A DNA stretch of 64,000 bases from Capitulum mitella (GCA_030062745.1 CP099852.1:19153949-19217948), one strand, 5' to 3'; positions 22,915 to 34,226 are shown, counted from the first letter of the stretch. The notes: generated by a model not told the origin, from the sequence alone. A program made the numbers and translations.

Positions 22915-25900
22915 CTAGTAGCGTGAAAAAACCGCAGAAAAACCGACATCCAATAAAAACCGGAACAACTGTCCCGTCTCTATAAAACGAGACTCGTCAC
23001 TCAGCAAATCCTGCAAAGTGCGAGGAGTCGTACTGTGGCCAAAGTGCCGCAAACGCTCTGAAGTCAAACCATTGCATGTGATCAGCACATGGTGCACAGT
23101 GAGGGGCTCACTGCAGCGGGGGCACATCCCTCTCTCTTCGCCCTTTAACAGATGGTGATGCGTTACGTATGTGTGGCCTAGGCGCAAACGGCAGAGAATA
23201 ACCTCCTCTCGCCGGTTTTCGCGTGAACTTGAGGCCCAAGTTCCTAGGCGGGGTTTAATACTTTTGAGCTTATTTGGACCGAGCGCATCCCACTCACGTT
23301 GCCACAAGTCATACATATATGACGAAAACACACGATAAAAGTCCTTGGCAGGCAATGACATTCGTCGCGTCACACACATGCGTGACGCACGCTTCGCGGC
23401 TGCATCGGCTCGTTCGTTGCCAGATATCCCCACGTGGCTGGGGATCCAACAGAACGTCACTCTCTTTCCATGTCGGTCTAACGCTGTCAATCGTCTTAAA
23501 ATATCCTGTATAAGGGGATGACGCGGATGGAAACACTTCAGCGCTAAAAGGCTACTCAGCGAGTCTGTAAAAAGTACGTAAAAACCATCGTCGCTTGCCT
23601 CAATGAAACACAGCGCCTTGTCGATAGCCACGAGTTCCGACGTATAAACCGATGCATGAGGTGGCAAAGTAAATGACCGAGTGTCAGGGCCACACACGAA
23701 AGCACAGCCCACACCAGCCTCCGTCCTCGATCCATCGGTGAAAGCAGTCATATGGCCATCGTAGGATGCCATGTGCTCCAGTGCTCTGCACCGTAACTCC
23801 TCCGGGGCCACGTCGCGCTTCCGGTTCTCAGCCAAAGACACGTCCACCACAGGGGACACCAGTTCCCAGGGAGGTATGTCTAGATCGTAAGAACGTGCCA
23901 CGGACCTCAGTCGCACACCGCTCTCAATTAACAGGTCATGGACTCTCACACAGAAAGGAGTGGCTTTCAGAGATCGTCCGGTGCGAAAAAGGGCTATTGT
24001 GCTGGAAGAAAACACCGCCTCATATGTCGGGTGGTCGGGGAACTGAGCTAACTTGCATGCATACCGCAGCCCGAGCACCTTCCGTCGCAAAGCCAGGGGT
24101 GGCTCATTAGCTTCCACCAAGATACTAGCGGTGGGAGACGTTCTGAAGGCACCCGTAGCAATACGCAAGGCAGAGTTGTGCACTGTGTCCAACGTACGCT
24201 TGCTGGAATCGCATGCAGAGTCATACACAAAACAAGCATAGTCCAACTTAGAGCGAATCAGGGATCTGTATAGACGGAGCAACGTCACTCTGTCCGCACC
24301 GTACGATGTACCTGCGACACACTTTAAAACGTTCAGTGATTTAAAACACTTCTCACGCAGCGATTTAAAATGGTCCCTGTACGTCAATCGTTTGTCAAAT
24401 TGCAGTCCAAGAAACCGCACTACTGGCTCCGACGGAACCAGTTTCCCGTACAGTTGCACAGATAAAGCGGGACAGCCACGGCGAGAGCGGCAAAAGTGGC
24501 ACGCAACTGTTTTTGACGTCGAGAAACGGAAGCCATTTGCCAGGCTCCACTTCTCCAAGCGGCCGACGGCCAGCTGCAACTGCCTCTCCATCGAGATAGC
24601 ACTGGACGCCTTACACCATATTGCCAGATCGTCGACGAACAGTGACCTTCCTACAGAGCGAGGCAGTCTGTCTACCACATCGTTAATCATAATGGCAAAG
24701 AGTGTCACACTTAACACACCACCCTGAGACACGCCGTTCACCTGCAGAAACCGGTCAGAAAAGTGCTTTCCTACACGAACACGGAAAAAACGGTCATCCA
24801 AGTAGTTCTGTAAAAAGACGCCCATACGACCACGAATACCTTGCCCAAAGGCCTTCAAGAGAATGCCGTGTCGCCACGTCGTGTCGTATGCACCCTCGAT
24901 GTCAAAAAACACACCTCCCACATGACGTCGTTCCCGAAAAGCAACACGCACTGCTGTGTCTAGGGCTAAAAGGTGGTCGACAGTACTACGGTTTTTCCGG
25001 AGACCGCACTGAGCATTGTCAAACACGTTATTCTTCTCTAAAAACCAGGTCAGGCGGAGGTTAACCATCTTCTCCAAAAGTTTACACAAGGAAGATGTCA
25101 GAGATATGGGACGATAATCAAGAGGGTTTAAACCACTCTTGCCGGGCTTGCACAGTGGGATGACGATGGCCTCTCGCCAGGCCAACGGGAACTCGCCACG
25201 GGTCCAAATCGCATTGAACATAGTCAACAGTGTCTCAACCGCGCAATGTGGAAGGTGTCGAAGCATATCGTTATGCACTTCGTCTGGGCCCTCCGACACA
25301 CTGCGCAGGGACGATATTGCTGACCTGAGTTCAGCCATTGTGAACACTTCGTTATACGAGTGCTGCTCAGAGGTATAAAAGTTCACTGGCGACCGCTCAC
25401 AGCGAGTTTTATGACGCACAAACTCAGGATCGGCGCCGCCACCCCGGCAACGCTCTGCGAGGGCGCGGCCGATCTCGTTGGCAACGTCAGCAGGGTGAAA
25501 CACGTCATGGCCGTGCACGCGCAGCACGGGCAGCGGCTTAGAGCAATGTCGGCCCCCTATCCTCTTGATGCGGTCCCAGACCTCCGAAGTGCGGGTGGAG
25601 CGGTTCAGGCCACCCACATACTCTCGCCATGACCGCCGTTTCGCCTCCAAGATAACACGGCGTGCCGAGGCCCTCGCTTGTCGAAAAGCGATCAAATTAT
25701 CAAGTGTACTGCACCGATCGAATGCCCTGTAAGCTCGCCTGCGTGTACGAATGGCGTCTCTACACGCTTTCGTCCACCATGGCACTGGTGGGCGGCGGGG
25801 AGCACCAGATGTTTTGGGGATGCTTTGTCCGGCTGAATGCACGATCATCTCGGTAAATTCGTCCACCGACATCGGCCGCTCCTCCGGCTGACGCCAACGC

Positions 25901-26649
25901 ACGGCCAATTCAACCTCTTCCTCAAATTGGCCCCAGTCAGCACACCGAAGCAACCACCGTGGTGGCCTTGAGCCGAGCACGGCACCGTCCTTATAGTGCA
26001 GCCATACTGGCAAGTGATCGCTTCCGCATGGGTCGTCATCCACCGACCACGTCAAGTACTGCATCATCTGTGGGCTACAAATGCTCAGGTCTAGAGCCGA
26101 TGTTTGTCCGGAAGGCAAAGTAAAATGTGTTTTGGCTCCAGTATTTAAAAGACATAGTGATTCGTCGTTCAACAAGCTTTCTAAAAGTCGACCACGTGTG
26201 TCGGTGTTGTCGCAACCCCAATTAGTATGGTGAGCATTAAAATCACCTAAAAGCAGGAAAGGTGCAGGCAGCTCTGCAACCAGACGCCGGAGCTCCAACG
26301 TGGGAAAAACACAACCAGGCGCCAAATACACTGAGCACAGTGTTACTTGACGGCGTCCCAAGTGCGACCTCACTGCCACAGCCTGCACATCAGCGCGCAC
26401 GTCGAGCCGCTGGGTGGGAACACCATGGTGAACGGCTAGTAGGACCCCACCGTGCGCAACGGTGTCGACTGGCTCGTCGCGACGAAATATGCTGTAACCT
26501 TTGAGACTAAAACAAGTGTTTGGTGCCAGTTTTGTCTCCTGGAGGCCAACAGCAAATGGGCAACGCCGTCTCAGCAGAGCCTGCAGATCACTGGCGCTCG
26601 ACCTAACACCTCTACAGTTCCACTGTAAAATGACCTGTATAAGGTCGGG
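22915..26649 (-). CDS. ORF2: endonuclease-reverse transcriptase-RNase H polyprotein
   Basis: Uninterrupted frame of about 1244 codons to the stop at 22915. The frame is open back to a TAA at 26650-26652 and has no ATG before the endonuclease starts (VILQWNCRGVRSS near 26630), so translation probably begins by coupling or reinitiation after ORF1. Domains in order: APE-type endonuclease (QETKL, LLGDFNAHHTNWG, SDHLPVW); reverse transcriptase (DYRPISLTSSLCKLLEKMV, FDIEGAYDTTW, QGGVLSVTLFAIMINDVV, catalytic FVDD about 590 residues after the codon at 26400); RNase H (TDGSR, ELVAIDKAL, TDSLSSL, WIPSHVGISGNERAD); then a C-terminal CxxC...H...C motif (CPRCSEPLTVHHVLITC). All catalytic signatures are present, so the enzyme may be functional. 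Confidence 0.92.
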   Translation of the reverse strand, partial: PDLIQVILQWNCRGVRSSASDLQALLRRRCPFAVGLQETKLAPNTCFSLKGYSIFRRDEPVDTVAHGGVLLAVHHGVPTQRLDVRADVQAVAVRSHLGRRQVTLCSVYLAPGCVFPTLELRRLVAELPAPFLLLGDFNAHHTNWGCDNTDTRGRLLESLLNDESLCLLNTGAKTHFTLPSGQTSALDLSICSPQMMQYLTWSVDDDPCGSDHLPVWLHYKDGAVLGSRPPRWLLRCADWGQFEEEVELAVRWRQPEERPMSVDEFTEMIVHSAGQSIPKTSGAPRRPPVPWWTKACRDAIRTRRRAYRAFDRCSTLDNLIAFRQARASARRVILEAKRRSWREYVGGLNRSTRTSEVWDRIKRIGGRHCSKPLPVLRVHGHDVFHPADVANEIGRALAERCRGGGADPEFVRHKTRCERSPVNFYTSEQHSYNEVFTMAELRSAISSLRSVSEGPDEVHNDMLRHLPHCAVETLLTMFNAIWTRGEFPLAWREAIVIPLCKPGKSGLNPLDYRPISLTSSLCKLLEKMVNLRLTWFLEKNNVFDNAQCGLRKNRSTVDHLLALDTAVRVAFRERRHVGGVFFDIEGAYDTTWRHGILLKAFGQGIRGRMGVFLQNYLDDRFFRVRVGKHFSDRFLQVNGVSQGGVLSVTLFAIMINDVVDRLPRSVGRSLFVDDLAIWCKASSAISMERQLQLAVGRLEKWSLANGFRFSTSKTVACHFCRSRRGCPALSVQLYGKLVPSEPVVRFLGLQFDKRLTYRDHFKSLREKCFKSLNVLKCVAGTSYGADRVTLLRLYRSLIRSKLDYACFVYDSACDSSKRTLDTVHNSALRIATGAFRTSPTASILVEANEPPLALRRKVLGLRYACKLAQFPDHPTYEAVFSSSTIALFRTGRSLKATPFCVRVHDLLIESGVRLRSVARSYDLDIPPWELVSPVVDVSLAENRKRDVAPEELRCRALEHMASYDGHMTAFTDGSRTEAGVGCAFVCGPDTRSFTLPPHASVYTSELVAIDKALCFIEASDDGFYVLFTDSLSSLLALKCFHPRHPLIQDILRRLTALDRHGKRVTFCWIPSHVGISGNERADAAAKRASRMCVTRRMSLPAKDFYRVFSSYMYDLWQREWDALGPNKLKSIKPRLGTWASSSRENRREEVILCRLRLGHTYVTHHHLLKGEERGMCPRCSEPLTVHHVLITCNGLTSERLRHFGHSTTPRTLQDLLSDESRFIETGQLFRFLLDVGFSAVFSRY

Positions 26650-26760
26650 TTAAAAGGGTCTTAAAACACAGCGTCCCGGGATATAAAAGAAGCATCAGCA
26701 CCTGCAGGAACACTAAAACAGTCACTGCAAGTGCAAGGTTAAAGTGTTCAAAAGAAGTGG

Positions 26761-28350
26761 TCAGCCCTTTTGCAAGGTCATAACCCTCCCGTGACTGGAC
26801 GACCTTCTGCAGAACTGCCGCGCACCTTGGCCCTGCCCCCGTCCGTCGGGGACACAGGCCAAGGCGGCGGGCGTTTTGTTGTCCGGCCCGCGGCCGGGGA
26901 GGACGACGCCGACCCACCCCGCGCCGGAGCAGGGGGAGGGCCCATGGCCGCGCCATCGCCAGACGGCGACGGATGGGCCCGGGCCGGCGCAACCGTCGGC
27001 CCCACGCCCCGGGCCGCGCGACCCGCAGCCCCCAGATCTGGAGCACCCGGGCGCACGGTGACACCCGTACTCCGCGGCGCCCCAGGACGGGAAGCCCCGC
27101 CCGAGAGCTGCGCCCCCGACGGAGCGGTCACCGGGGGAACGTCTCGAGGCCGCGGCACGAGGCGGCGTGGGCGGCGCGGACGCGGGGGACGCAACAGGTC
27201 CCGGTGGAGAGCCGCTCCGCGCCGGAGAAGAGCGGGGTCCCCGACCCCGCCGGACCACGGTCCACCCACTGCCCCCGGCCGACGGAACGTCCGGGGCCGT
27301 GGACACCACCGAGGTGGCGGGCGCAGGAGGCGTCGGGGACCCCAAGGACGTGGCCGGTGCAGAGGGCGCAGGTACGACGGCAAGGCCGTAATGCTTTAAA
27401 ATGTTGACTAGTTGAGGCAACGTCATCACTTCAGACTGCGTCGCCGGCACAGCAGTCTTCACCTTCGCAGCGTAAGACGACTTTGGATGTGTCGCACTGT
27501 ATATTTCTCTTGCCTCTCGGAAGGAGACTTTGCGAGAGCATTTTATGGTCAGGATTTCTTTTTCTCTTATATAAACAGGACATGTCCTGTCGAAAGACGC
27601 ATGTGGCGACTGCGTTGGTCCACAGTTGGCACAGCGCGGGGCATGACCCTCGCAAGCATCAGCAAGGTGCTCTGTTGACGCACAAACTCCACAGACAGGA
27701 GGGTTTTTACAATACGGTTTTGTGTGGCCGAAGCGCTGGCACTGGTAACAGCGCATGGGGTTTGGGATGAACGGTCGCACCTTGACCCTCAGGTATCCAA
27801 CGGCTACATCAGCAGGTAGGTCAGGCCGGTTAAACGTCAGTACAATGTTATTTGTGGGACAGAGACGTCCCTCCCGTCTCACCATCATGCGACGGGCGTC
27901 CGTCACACCGAACTCGGACAGTCCATCAACAATCTCCTCGTCGGCAACGTCTCTCAGATCGTAACAGTTTATAATCCCTTTTGACAAGTTCTTCATTTTG
28001 TGGGGCTCCACAGTCATATTTACCACCACATCTCGTGTCTCCGTACCGTTGCGCACACTGTATGCGAACATTGTCGCTGTCAAGGCTTTTTCAGCTTCTT
28101 CACTTTTCACAAATTCGACCTCTAGGGAGCCGTCTCTCAGTTTGTCACATCTGATAATTTGTCCCAAACGGTCGCAGCCGTTACGGCGATGAAAAGGCGA
28201 CAACGAAGCGAGGGCCTTATCTTTTCCTCGGAAAATCAATACTCGAGCCCCACGGATTTCCGTTCCTCGGCAGGAGGCAGGGGGACGACTGGTCCGCCCC
28301 TCGCAGGGGTGGGAGATGTCTGAGCGTAGAGTTTGGTTAGAGTTTGCCAT
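26761..28350 (-). CDS. ORF1: Gag-like RNA-binding protein with zinc knuckles
   Basis: About 529 residues from the ATG at 28350. The frame stays open eight codons upstream, but ATGGCAAACTC is the first ATG. The N-terminal half is an unassigned globular region. It is followed by three Cys/His knuckles at about residues 201-214 (CYQCQRFGHTKPYC), 220-233 (CGVCASTEHLADAC) and 240-257. The C-terminal third is low-complexity, Pro/Ala/Gly/Arg-rich with high GC. In I and Jockey group elements this protein binds element RNA and forms the ribonucleoprotein with ORF2. Because the tail is low-complexity, a frameshift near the end cannot be excluded. Confidence 0.85.
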   Translation of the reverse strand: MANSNQTLRSDISHPCEGRTSRPPASCRGTEIRGARVLIFRGKDKALASLSPFHRRNGCDRLGQIIRCDKLRDGSLEVEFVKSEEAEKALTATMFAYSVRNGTETRDVVVNMTVEPHKMKNLSKGIINCYDLRDVADEEIVDGLSEFGVTDARRMMVRREGRLCPTNNIVLTFNRPDLPADVAVGYLRVKVRPFIPNPMRCYQCQRFGHTKPYCKNPPVCGVCASTEHLADACEGHAPRCANCGPTQSPHASFDRTCPVYIREKEILTIKCSRKVSFREAREIYSATHPKSSYAAKVKTAVPATQSEVMTLPQLVNILKHYGLAVVPAPSAPATSLGSPTPPAPATSVVSTAPDVPSAGGSGWTVVRRGRGPRSSPARSGSPPGPVASPASAPPTPPRAAASRRSPGDRSVGGAALGRGFPSWGAAEYGCHRAPGCSRSGGCGSRGPGRGADGCAGPGPSVAVWRWRGHGPSPCSGAGWVGVVLPGRGPDNKTPAALACVPDGRGQGQGARQFCRRSSSHGRVMTLQKG

Positions 28351-29191
28351 AAGTGAGATTTGTAATTTCGGCACCAGGGCTCCCCACCCACCTCGGAGCC
28401 CAACTGGGGGACGCCCGGCCCTACAAAAAAAGTGACGCGGGACGCCAGGGCTACCCCGGTGCTATACGGGACAGGCGGCGCCTTCTGCCCGGCCAGGTGC
28501 AACCGGCGAGACCCCTCCCCGTCCTGACCGGGTTCCAGCGCTGCCCACCCCTTGACCCCGGCCGGCCGGGCCGAACGAACCCGAACAAAGCCGGGCTCGA
28601 CGGCCCGAGGCGACCAGCCACTTGGTCCGCATGGGGCCATACGGACCCGCCCGCCCCTCCCGGATATCAGGACCAAAGAGGCGTGTTGGCCCCCCGCCAC
28701 AACTAGCACCGTGCGGCGAGAGGCCTCAACCTCCAGGACTCCGTCAACCCCGGGGGACGGGCCGAGGGAGCGCGGCTACTCCGATAAAACCGAGAGCTGG
28801 CGGACTGGCAGGGTTGCTAGACCTGAGCAGTCAGGGGAAGCTGAGCTGCTTGCTACCAGAGGTGAGGTGAACAAAAGGCCCGGATATGGGACAACCAGGG
28901 TCGGCGTGGGCAGGGGATGCTAGGATCGATACGGGTCAGAGGAATTTCTTGGCTGGGACCCGGGGGGTCGCCATACCCCACACCAAGTGGTGTTCCTGCG
29001 GGAGAAGCTGGGGACCGAGGGGGCGCTGCTCCCCTACACTGACCGGAGCCAGTGCCCTTCGGTGAGGCACTCTTCGTCTGGCTCCTCCCCTTTGGCCGGA
29101 AGGGGAGCTCCACGAGCAACCCCGACCGCCCGCCGGATCACTGGAGCACACAATCCCCCCACCACGGAAAGGTGGTGCCCCATCGGGGGGT
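28351..29191 (-). promoter_or_regulatory. 5' leader of I-like retrotransposon
   Basis: GC-rich 840-bp region upstream of ORF1. Non-LTR elements of this group carry an internal promoter near their 5' end; I see no TATA box, as expected. Open frames here are composition-driven. Confidence 0.45.
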
Positions 29192-29205
29192 ATAAGACTT
29201 GGGTC
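29192..29205. repeat. Target-site duplication (5' side of I-like element)
   Basis: Second exact copy of ATAAGACTTGGGTC. Confidence 0.9.
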
Positions 29206-29629
29206 ATCAAAGCTTATGTAGGGCTATGCGATATATTGGAAACAATTCGCTTTATGTGTGAACGGGAAAGGCGCTCTGGCCATTCCTTGAGCAAGAGTGG
29301 GGTTTTTCAAAAATGTTGTTGCGTTCGTCAAAAAAAAAAAAAATCGTCAAAAATGATGATGCAGGATGATTTTCCGCATTTTTCGAAAATGCGGAAAAGG
29401 CGCACCATTGATATTCGTAAGCGAGGAGTGTGGTCAACGCTGACCCCCTTAAAATCAAGATGTTGGATTCCCTCCACTTGGCAATGAAGTCCCGAGAATG
29501 ATTAAACTAAACAATTAAGTTAATTAAATAACTAGATGGGTTATTAAACAAGTAGCTATGTAAATAAATGAAATAACCGAATTAATTAATTAAGTAAGTA
29601 AAAGGTTAATTTATGAGACTGAAAAAACG
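29206..29629. other. Unassigned, AT-rich
   Basis: No gene recognised. It contains an A-run near 29330 and TTAATTAA-rich sequence at 29510-29600. Confidence 0.4.
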
Positions 29630-29841
29630 CAGTTTCCTATACTAGGAGTTAAGACCCCGGTCCAACGTCCCCTCTTCCTCCTGTCACGCGGTTATGGCTG
29701 ATGAAGTGCGGTTTGTGGTACAGGAATTATATTTTACCACGACTTGAATGCTAGCCCACTATAACACTATATTCACGTTTATGCTCTGAAAAGTAGCTCT
29801 CGCAAACTTCCTGACTGTACAGCGCGGTACAGCGCGTACAG

Positions 29842-30264
29842 TCAGGTACAGCACGTACAGCGCACAGGTACAGCGCGTACGTTCCGGTCCAGCGCGCGGA
29901 CCTCGTCCGGGAAGATGGCACAGACTGCCGGGTGATTAAGGCGTGTCCGGTTCAACGTTGAGCGCAGGTGGGATTGCAGTCCACTGGGGCGACGGCTCCT
30001 CTCCGCCGCGCAGGTGGTCGCAGGGATCACCAGCGGGATGCAGAGCAGCTTTAAACATTCCGGCAAGAAGCCGCGCAAGCTCTCGGTCTGCCGGAGGTCG
30101 GCGGCGACGGCCTCGACCGCCCTCATCGACCTCTCGCCGCAGTGGCTCACAAGCGTTTCTGTAAAGAGCCGCAGCTTTGTGGCAAAAAATTTCATCTGAT
30201 GACACACATTGCCAAAATCTACCGTTCTTGCCCTGTCGATGTGGCTCTGCAGCGGTCGGCACAT
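29842..30264 (-). pseudogene. hAT transposase C-terminal dimerisation fragment (unit 1)
   Basis: On the minus strand the frame reads CLKLLCIPLVIPATTCAAER, then SHLRSTLNRTRLNHPAVC and IFPDEVRALD. This matches the hAT C-terminal dimerisation domain pattern (P-x-S/T-x-x-x-E-R-x-F-S...LR...RLxxLxxL). The conserved FSxLRRxK segment is damaged and no upstream transposase domain is adjacent, so this is a fossil. Its duplicate is at about 38100-38440. Confidence 0.55.
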
Positions 30265-31062
30265 TCCATCAAAATTAATGTTTCTATGAGGTCAACGAAT
30301 GAAAGATACCTTGTGTTCCAGGGTCATCGACTGTTATTTGAGTCATGGAATGGGACGATTGGTTCTCCAGATAGGAAGGGGGAGGGGAACAAGTTTCCGG
30401 CGTGCTTAAGATACTGGAGACTCGTTCATCGTACATAAGACATGAATTACGTCCGATTACTTGAAATTCATAGATAAATTCTCATTGGTAGTTACTTTTC
30501 TACTACTACTTTTCGTTCATAGTTTAGTTACAAAGTCCGGTCGTTTTCAAGATCATCAGGTGTCTAGAGATTTCCAGGAAGGAGACGATCCACACAATTC
30601 TTTTTATCATAATGTTTTGTTATTTGGTCGCACGTTGTGGAACACTGACATTTTTGGAACATTGACGCTGTTCTCAAACCGGTCTGCGGACTGCGAACCC
30701 ACTATCACATATACAGTGTCCAGTTTCCACAGTGTATTGCAAGGCTGGTGGCAACGAAATGTTTCGGGATCAGCCTAGATTCATTAAGCAGGGTACAATA
30801 AGGTTTCTCTAGCTCACATCAACAGGAAGCACCTGGTTACTTGATTTTATCTCGACGCCACAGATCAATCAGTAATGATTTTCATTGGCGAAATGGCAAC
30901 ATTTTCTTAGAGACTAGGACTTCTGAGATTTTTTTTGTTCATCATAGTCGTGGCGAGTACAGAGTACAGCTCGTTGTCACAATGAACGCGGTATAAGTTG
31001 ACAATCACCTTGTCTGCCAGGTTCTTGATGACTGGAGTGAATCATTTCAGAGTCCGTTTCAT

Positions 31063-31704
31063 CTATTTGCCATAATAACCGCCACTCAGAAAAGCGTTTG
31101 AATTGTGTTTGGAGAACTGGCTTCCGCCAAATGGGTTTATGCTTTGGCCTGCCAGGCCATGTGCACTTCCGACGAAACGTCCTCCGTTGGCAACGGATCC
31201 CTGGAAAATGAAAAAAAAACACTGCCATTGAGAAAAAGTTCATTCCTCACATCCACCGATCTTTATTTGCTCGTCAAAGCGTGCATGCCGATGTACTCTT
31301 GCTGTGCATATTTCTCTCGGCCATAAAGTACATAAACTGGCACGTACAATTACATGGACAGATTGTTTACGGAAAACTGTGACTACTAAAGCTTCATGCC
31401 ATCACTAAAGCACGCCTGTCACATTGAAATTTTTAGGCAGAAAAATCGCCGTGTTCCAAGAAGAACAGGCTGAAATATTACCGCAAGTTCCTATTACTAC
31501 AAGTCGTGGTTTGCTCACCCCAGTCTGAGCTCTGTTCTGCTGGATCTGGGAGAAGCCGCCAAATGGTCCACGGTGCTGGCCTTGAATAGACCCACTGCTG
31601 GACCCTCCCTGAGCATAGCCGCCATAGCCACCGTAGCCATACTGTGGACGGGGATTGGCCAGGGCTGCCCCGGCCAGGAACAAAACAATAACTGCCACCT
31701 CCAT
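31063..31704 (-). CDS. Gly-rich secreted peptide A (candidate antimicrobial)
   Basis: Coding exons on the minus strand: 31704-31519 (62 codons, ends phase 0 at GTGAGC) and 31200-31063 (45 codons plus TAG, after a CAG acceptor). Product 107 residues. The signal peptide MEVAVIVLFLAGAALA is followed by a Gly/Tyr-rich stretch (NPRPQYGYGGYGGYAQGG), a GGFSQIQQN segment, then the 45-residue domain beginning GSVANGGRFVG and ending SGGYYGK. The C-terminal Gly-Lys is a potential amidation signal. The 5' end of this exon is a CAG acceptor at 31712-31714, seven nt before the ATG, joining a non-coding exon ending at 32200. Gly-rich secreted peptides are common arthropod antimicrobials; this family is not one I recognise. 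Peptide C (39312-39943) matches it at 40 of 45 residues in the last exon. Confidence 0.75.
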
Positions 31705-32199
31705 GTCGGACCTGAAACGGAAGAACAAGAGTACGTCGTTTTTCCTGCCGAAATGCCAGCGAGCTCTGTCGACAAAATCCCTCAACGAAGTGGTTGCTTG
31801 TAGTACTATGTTACAGAATACTGCGAGCATTATCTCAGCAACCAAAAGTGATAATGCTGAAAAAATTGATCAGATGCCTATCTTTGGCCACCGGACACCC
31901 AAACGTTCAAAAGAGATATATCAAAACACTTGATATATCTGCGGCACTTATGCTACACGATGGTTTACATGTTTTGGTGAACAAAGCTCTATCTTCGGGT
32001 AATTTTCAAGTTTAAAAAGGTGGGTACGCGTCGGAAGTACTCTTTCAGCACCCTTTCACAACAACTAGACAATGACAACGGGCGGACAACGGGCGGACAA
32101 CGAGCAAACAATGTGTTGTCCCGAAGTCGCCGGACAATTCTCATTTCTTTGCCTACTGGGCTGAGGCAAACACGATAGCACGAGATGTACAGCACTCAC

Positions 32200-32299
32200 T
32201 TTCTTGGGAATGACGCTGTTATTCTCACTGGTCGTCTGGTACTGACGGCCAATGGCTCCAAAGCAGCTTTTATACCAGCCGGAGACCCAAGGGCTTTCC
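32200..32299 (-). promoter_or_regulatory. Promoter and non-coding exon 1 of gene A
   Basis: On the minus strand: kappaB-like GGGCTTTCC (read on the plus strand at 32291-32299), TATAAAAG at 32274-32267, initiator TCAGT with A at 32243 (31 nt after the first T of the TATA box), and a 44-nt leader exon ending AAGAAA at 32200 before donor GTGAGT. Intron 1 runs 32199-31712. Spacing and sequence are conserved in gene C. Confidence 0.7.
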
Positions 32300-34170
32300 A
32301 GCCTCGTGCGCAAGTTCCTGTTTGACGGCTGAGCTTTACCCGTGCCGGATTAAGGAATTTTGCAGCTATGCATTGAAAGACGTGAGTGCATGCACACCAC
32401 TAACTACCAGCCCTCAATTCGATTTCTTTTCTAATTAAGGTAGAATGACGAAACGCAAACGAGCGTGTATCTCGGAAAGGCCTCAGCACTTAAGTCAATG
32501 CATGATTTGATAAGTGAAGGTTTTTGCTTGGCGCGTTATGAAACGAAGAGGACATATATTCACGAAACGGCGTACACATGGTTCATTTAAATCTTTTCTT
32601 CATCCAAAACTGGCTTTCAAATAGGTCCTCAGGCTCACAAAAGACTACATAATGACTGTCGACGTTTAAATACGTACAGCAAAGTCTGCAAGAAGACAAA
32701 ATTTGGCCACACGCTCCTCTTTCACTCCCCTTGACCCAGTATGTCTGGGGTCCTCCGCGACCAGTGAAAATCTGGGGATTAAAATCGACCTCCTTTGTAT
32801 CTCAGGAACAATTCATCAGCATAACATTCCCGAATAACTGCGTTACAATCTGCAATGACTGGATAGCTTTGATGAGCTAATATGCCAAATGACGACCACC
32901 AGGATTTTCCACGCTGTAGCCTCTTGTCTGATGACTGGGGATTACAGCTACCTTGGCCGATAAAGGCAAATTTCCACTATCGACCACTCCAGCACTGTTG
33001 ATGTGCTTCTAAACCGGTCTGCAAATGCACATCAAAGTTATTGTTCAAATCGACATTTGTCGCCAAAGGCAACCGACATTTTGACGACATCTGACGTCAT
33101 AGGTGACATTTACGTCAACAAACGAAAAATAGAAAGGCTAAAGAAGGCCGAATCACCGATTTTATTTGTCCCATGAGAAATGGAAAATTGTTACTCCAGA
33201 TTGCCGGAGAGGGGCAAAACTTTCCTGTGTAGCATGGCCACTGGGATTTCATTTCTTCTTCACAAAATATGACATGACGAGTTTTCAGCTTGTTCAGATT
33301 CATATTAAACACACTAATAAGCTAATATTAAACAGAGTAGTACCATTTTCATAGTTAATTGTAGTTTTCGCCTCCAGTCCAGTTTCAAAGTCCAGTTGTT
33401 TCGGGGTTTTCGAGAATTCCTGAAAGGTCAAAGAAAGATTGAAGGATAAAAAGATAATGTTATCTGATAACACACTGGAACAATGGTATTTTGAAGCATT
33501 CAAGCACGTTGTTCTCGCTGTTCTCAAGTCGGTCTACGGACGGCGAACTCACGATCGCATATACTGTGCCCAGCTTCTACTTTTATTCTAAAACTGGTGA
33601 TAACGAAATGTTTTGTTATCAGCTTGGATGTATTGAGAAAGGTAACATTAGGTTTTCTTCAGGTCACGGCAAAAGTCAGCACCTGGTTACTTGAAGTTCT
33701 CCGAGGCCACAGAACAATCAGTGATGTTTTTATTGGCGAAAATGGCAACATTTTCTTAGAGACTAGAACTTCTGGGAAATTTCGTTGCTCATCTTCTTCG
33801 TGGTGAGTAGAGAGCACAACCCGTTGTTACACTGAATACAGTACAGTTCTTTTCTTTTTTTGTGAATGACCTAAACTGATATTTCAAGACCGTATAACTC
33901 ATTGTACACTACCAAACGTCCCACAAAGTTATGCAGAAGTTGTTGACACAAAAGTCTGTCTGGGGTCCCTGGCACACAAAAGAAACCATTATTAGCCTTT
34001 TTGTGCCAGGCCATTCGCAGCACTTGCCAAATCCAAGTATGCCATGACATTCGTAAACAAATCATGCTTCAAAAATGGCATGAGAGATATTTGCCATCGG
34101 TGCACATTTTTGCCACTGATGCGTGAGTGCGTGTGCGTATAGGTGCGAGTGTATATGTCTGTGTACACGG
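32300..34170. other. Intergenic part of unit 1
   Basis: About 1.9 kb without a recognisable gene; homologous to about 40526-42660 in unit 2, which has roughly 300 bp extra around 41080-41320. Open frames are short and not conserved between units. Confidence 0.4.
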
Positions 34171-34173
34171 AGT

Positions 34174-34174
34174 A

Positions 34175-34226
<52 letters not shown>
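34174..34226. repeat. (TG)n microsatellite
   Basis: About 50 bp of TG dinucleotide, present only in unit 1 at the place where unit 2 carries the CR1-like remnant. Confidence 0.95.

Larger units (their letters stand above)
22722..29191 (-). mobile_element. Full-length I-like non-LTR retrotransposon
   Basis: A 6.47-kb element on the minus strand bounded by a perfect 14-bp target duplication. Order from its 5' end: a GC-rich leader (29191-28351), ORF1 (Gag-like), a 111-bp gap, ORF2 (endonuclease, reverse transcriptase, RNase H, C-terminal Cys/His motif), a short 3' region, and a tail of CCAA-type repeats at 22722-22745. Two long uninterrupted ORFs and the perfect duplication indicate a recent insertion. 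The presence of RNase H points to the I group of non-LTR elements rather than Jockey or CR1. A 62-bp truncated copy of its 3' end lies at 47169-47230. Confidence 0.9.

Noticed and set aside
22915-26400. ORF2 start at 26400
   Set aside because: That codon is GTG inside the endonuclease domain; the frame continues upstream through the N-terminal endonuclease motif.
26770-27407. Long plus-strand frames (up to 209 codons) opposite ORF1
   Set aside because: They lie antisense to the GC-rich low-complexity tail of the retrotransposon Gag-like ORF; composition explains them.
31405-31845. 146-codon frame that includes peptide A with a longer N-terminus
   Set aside because: A CAG acceptor seven nt before the internal ATG and the matching signal peptides in C, E and F show the extension is intronic.
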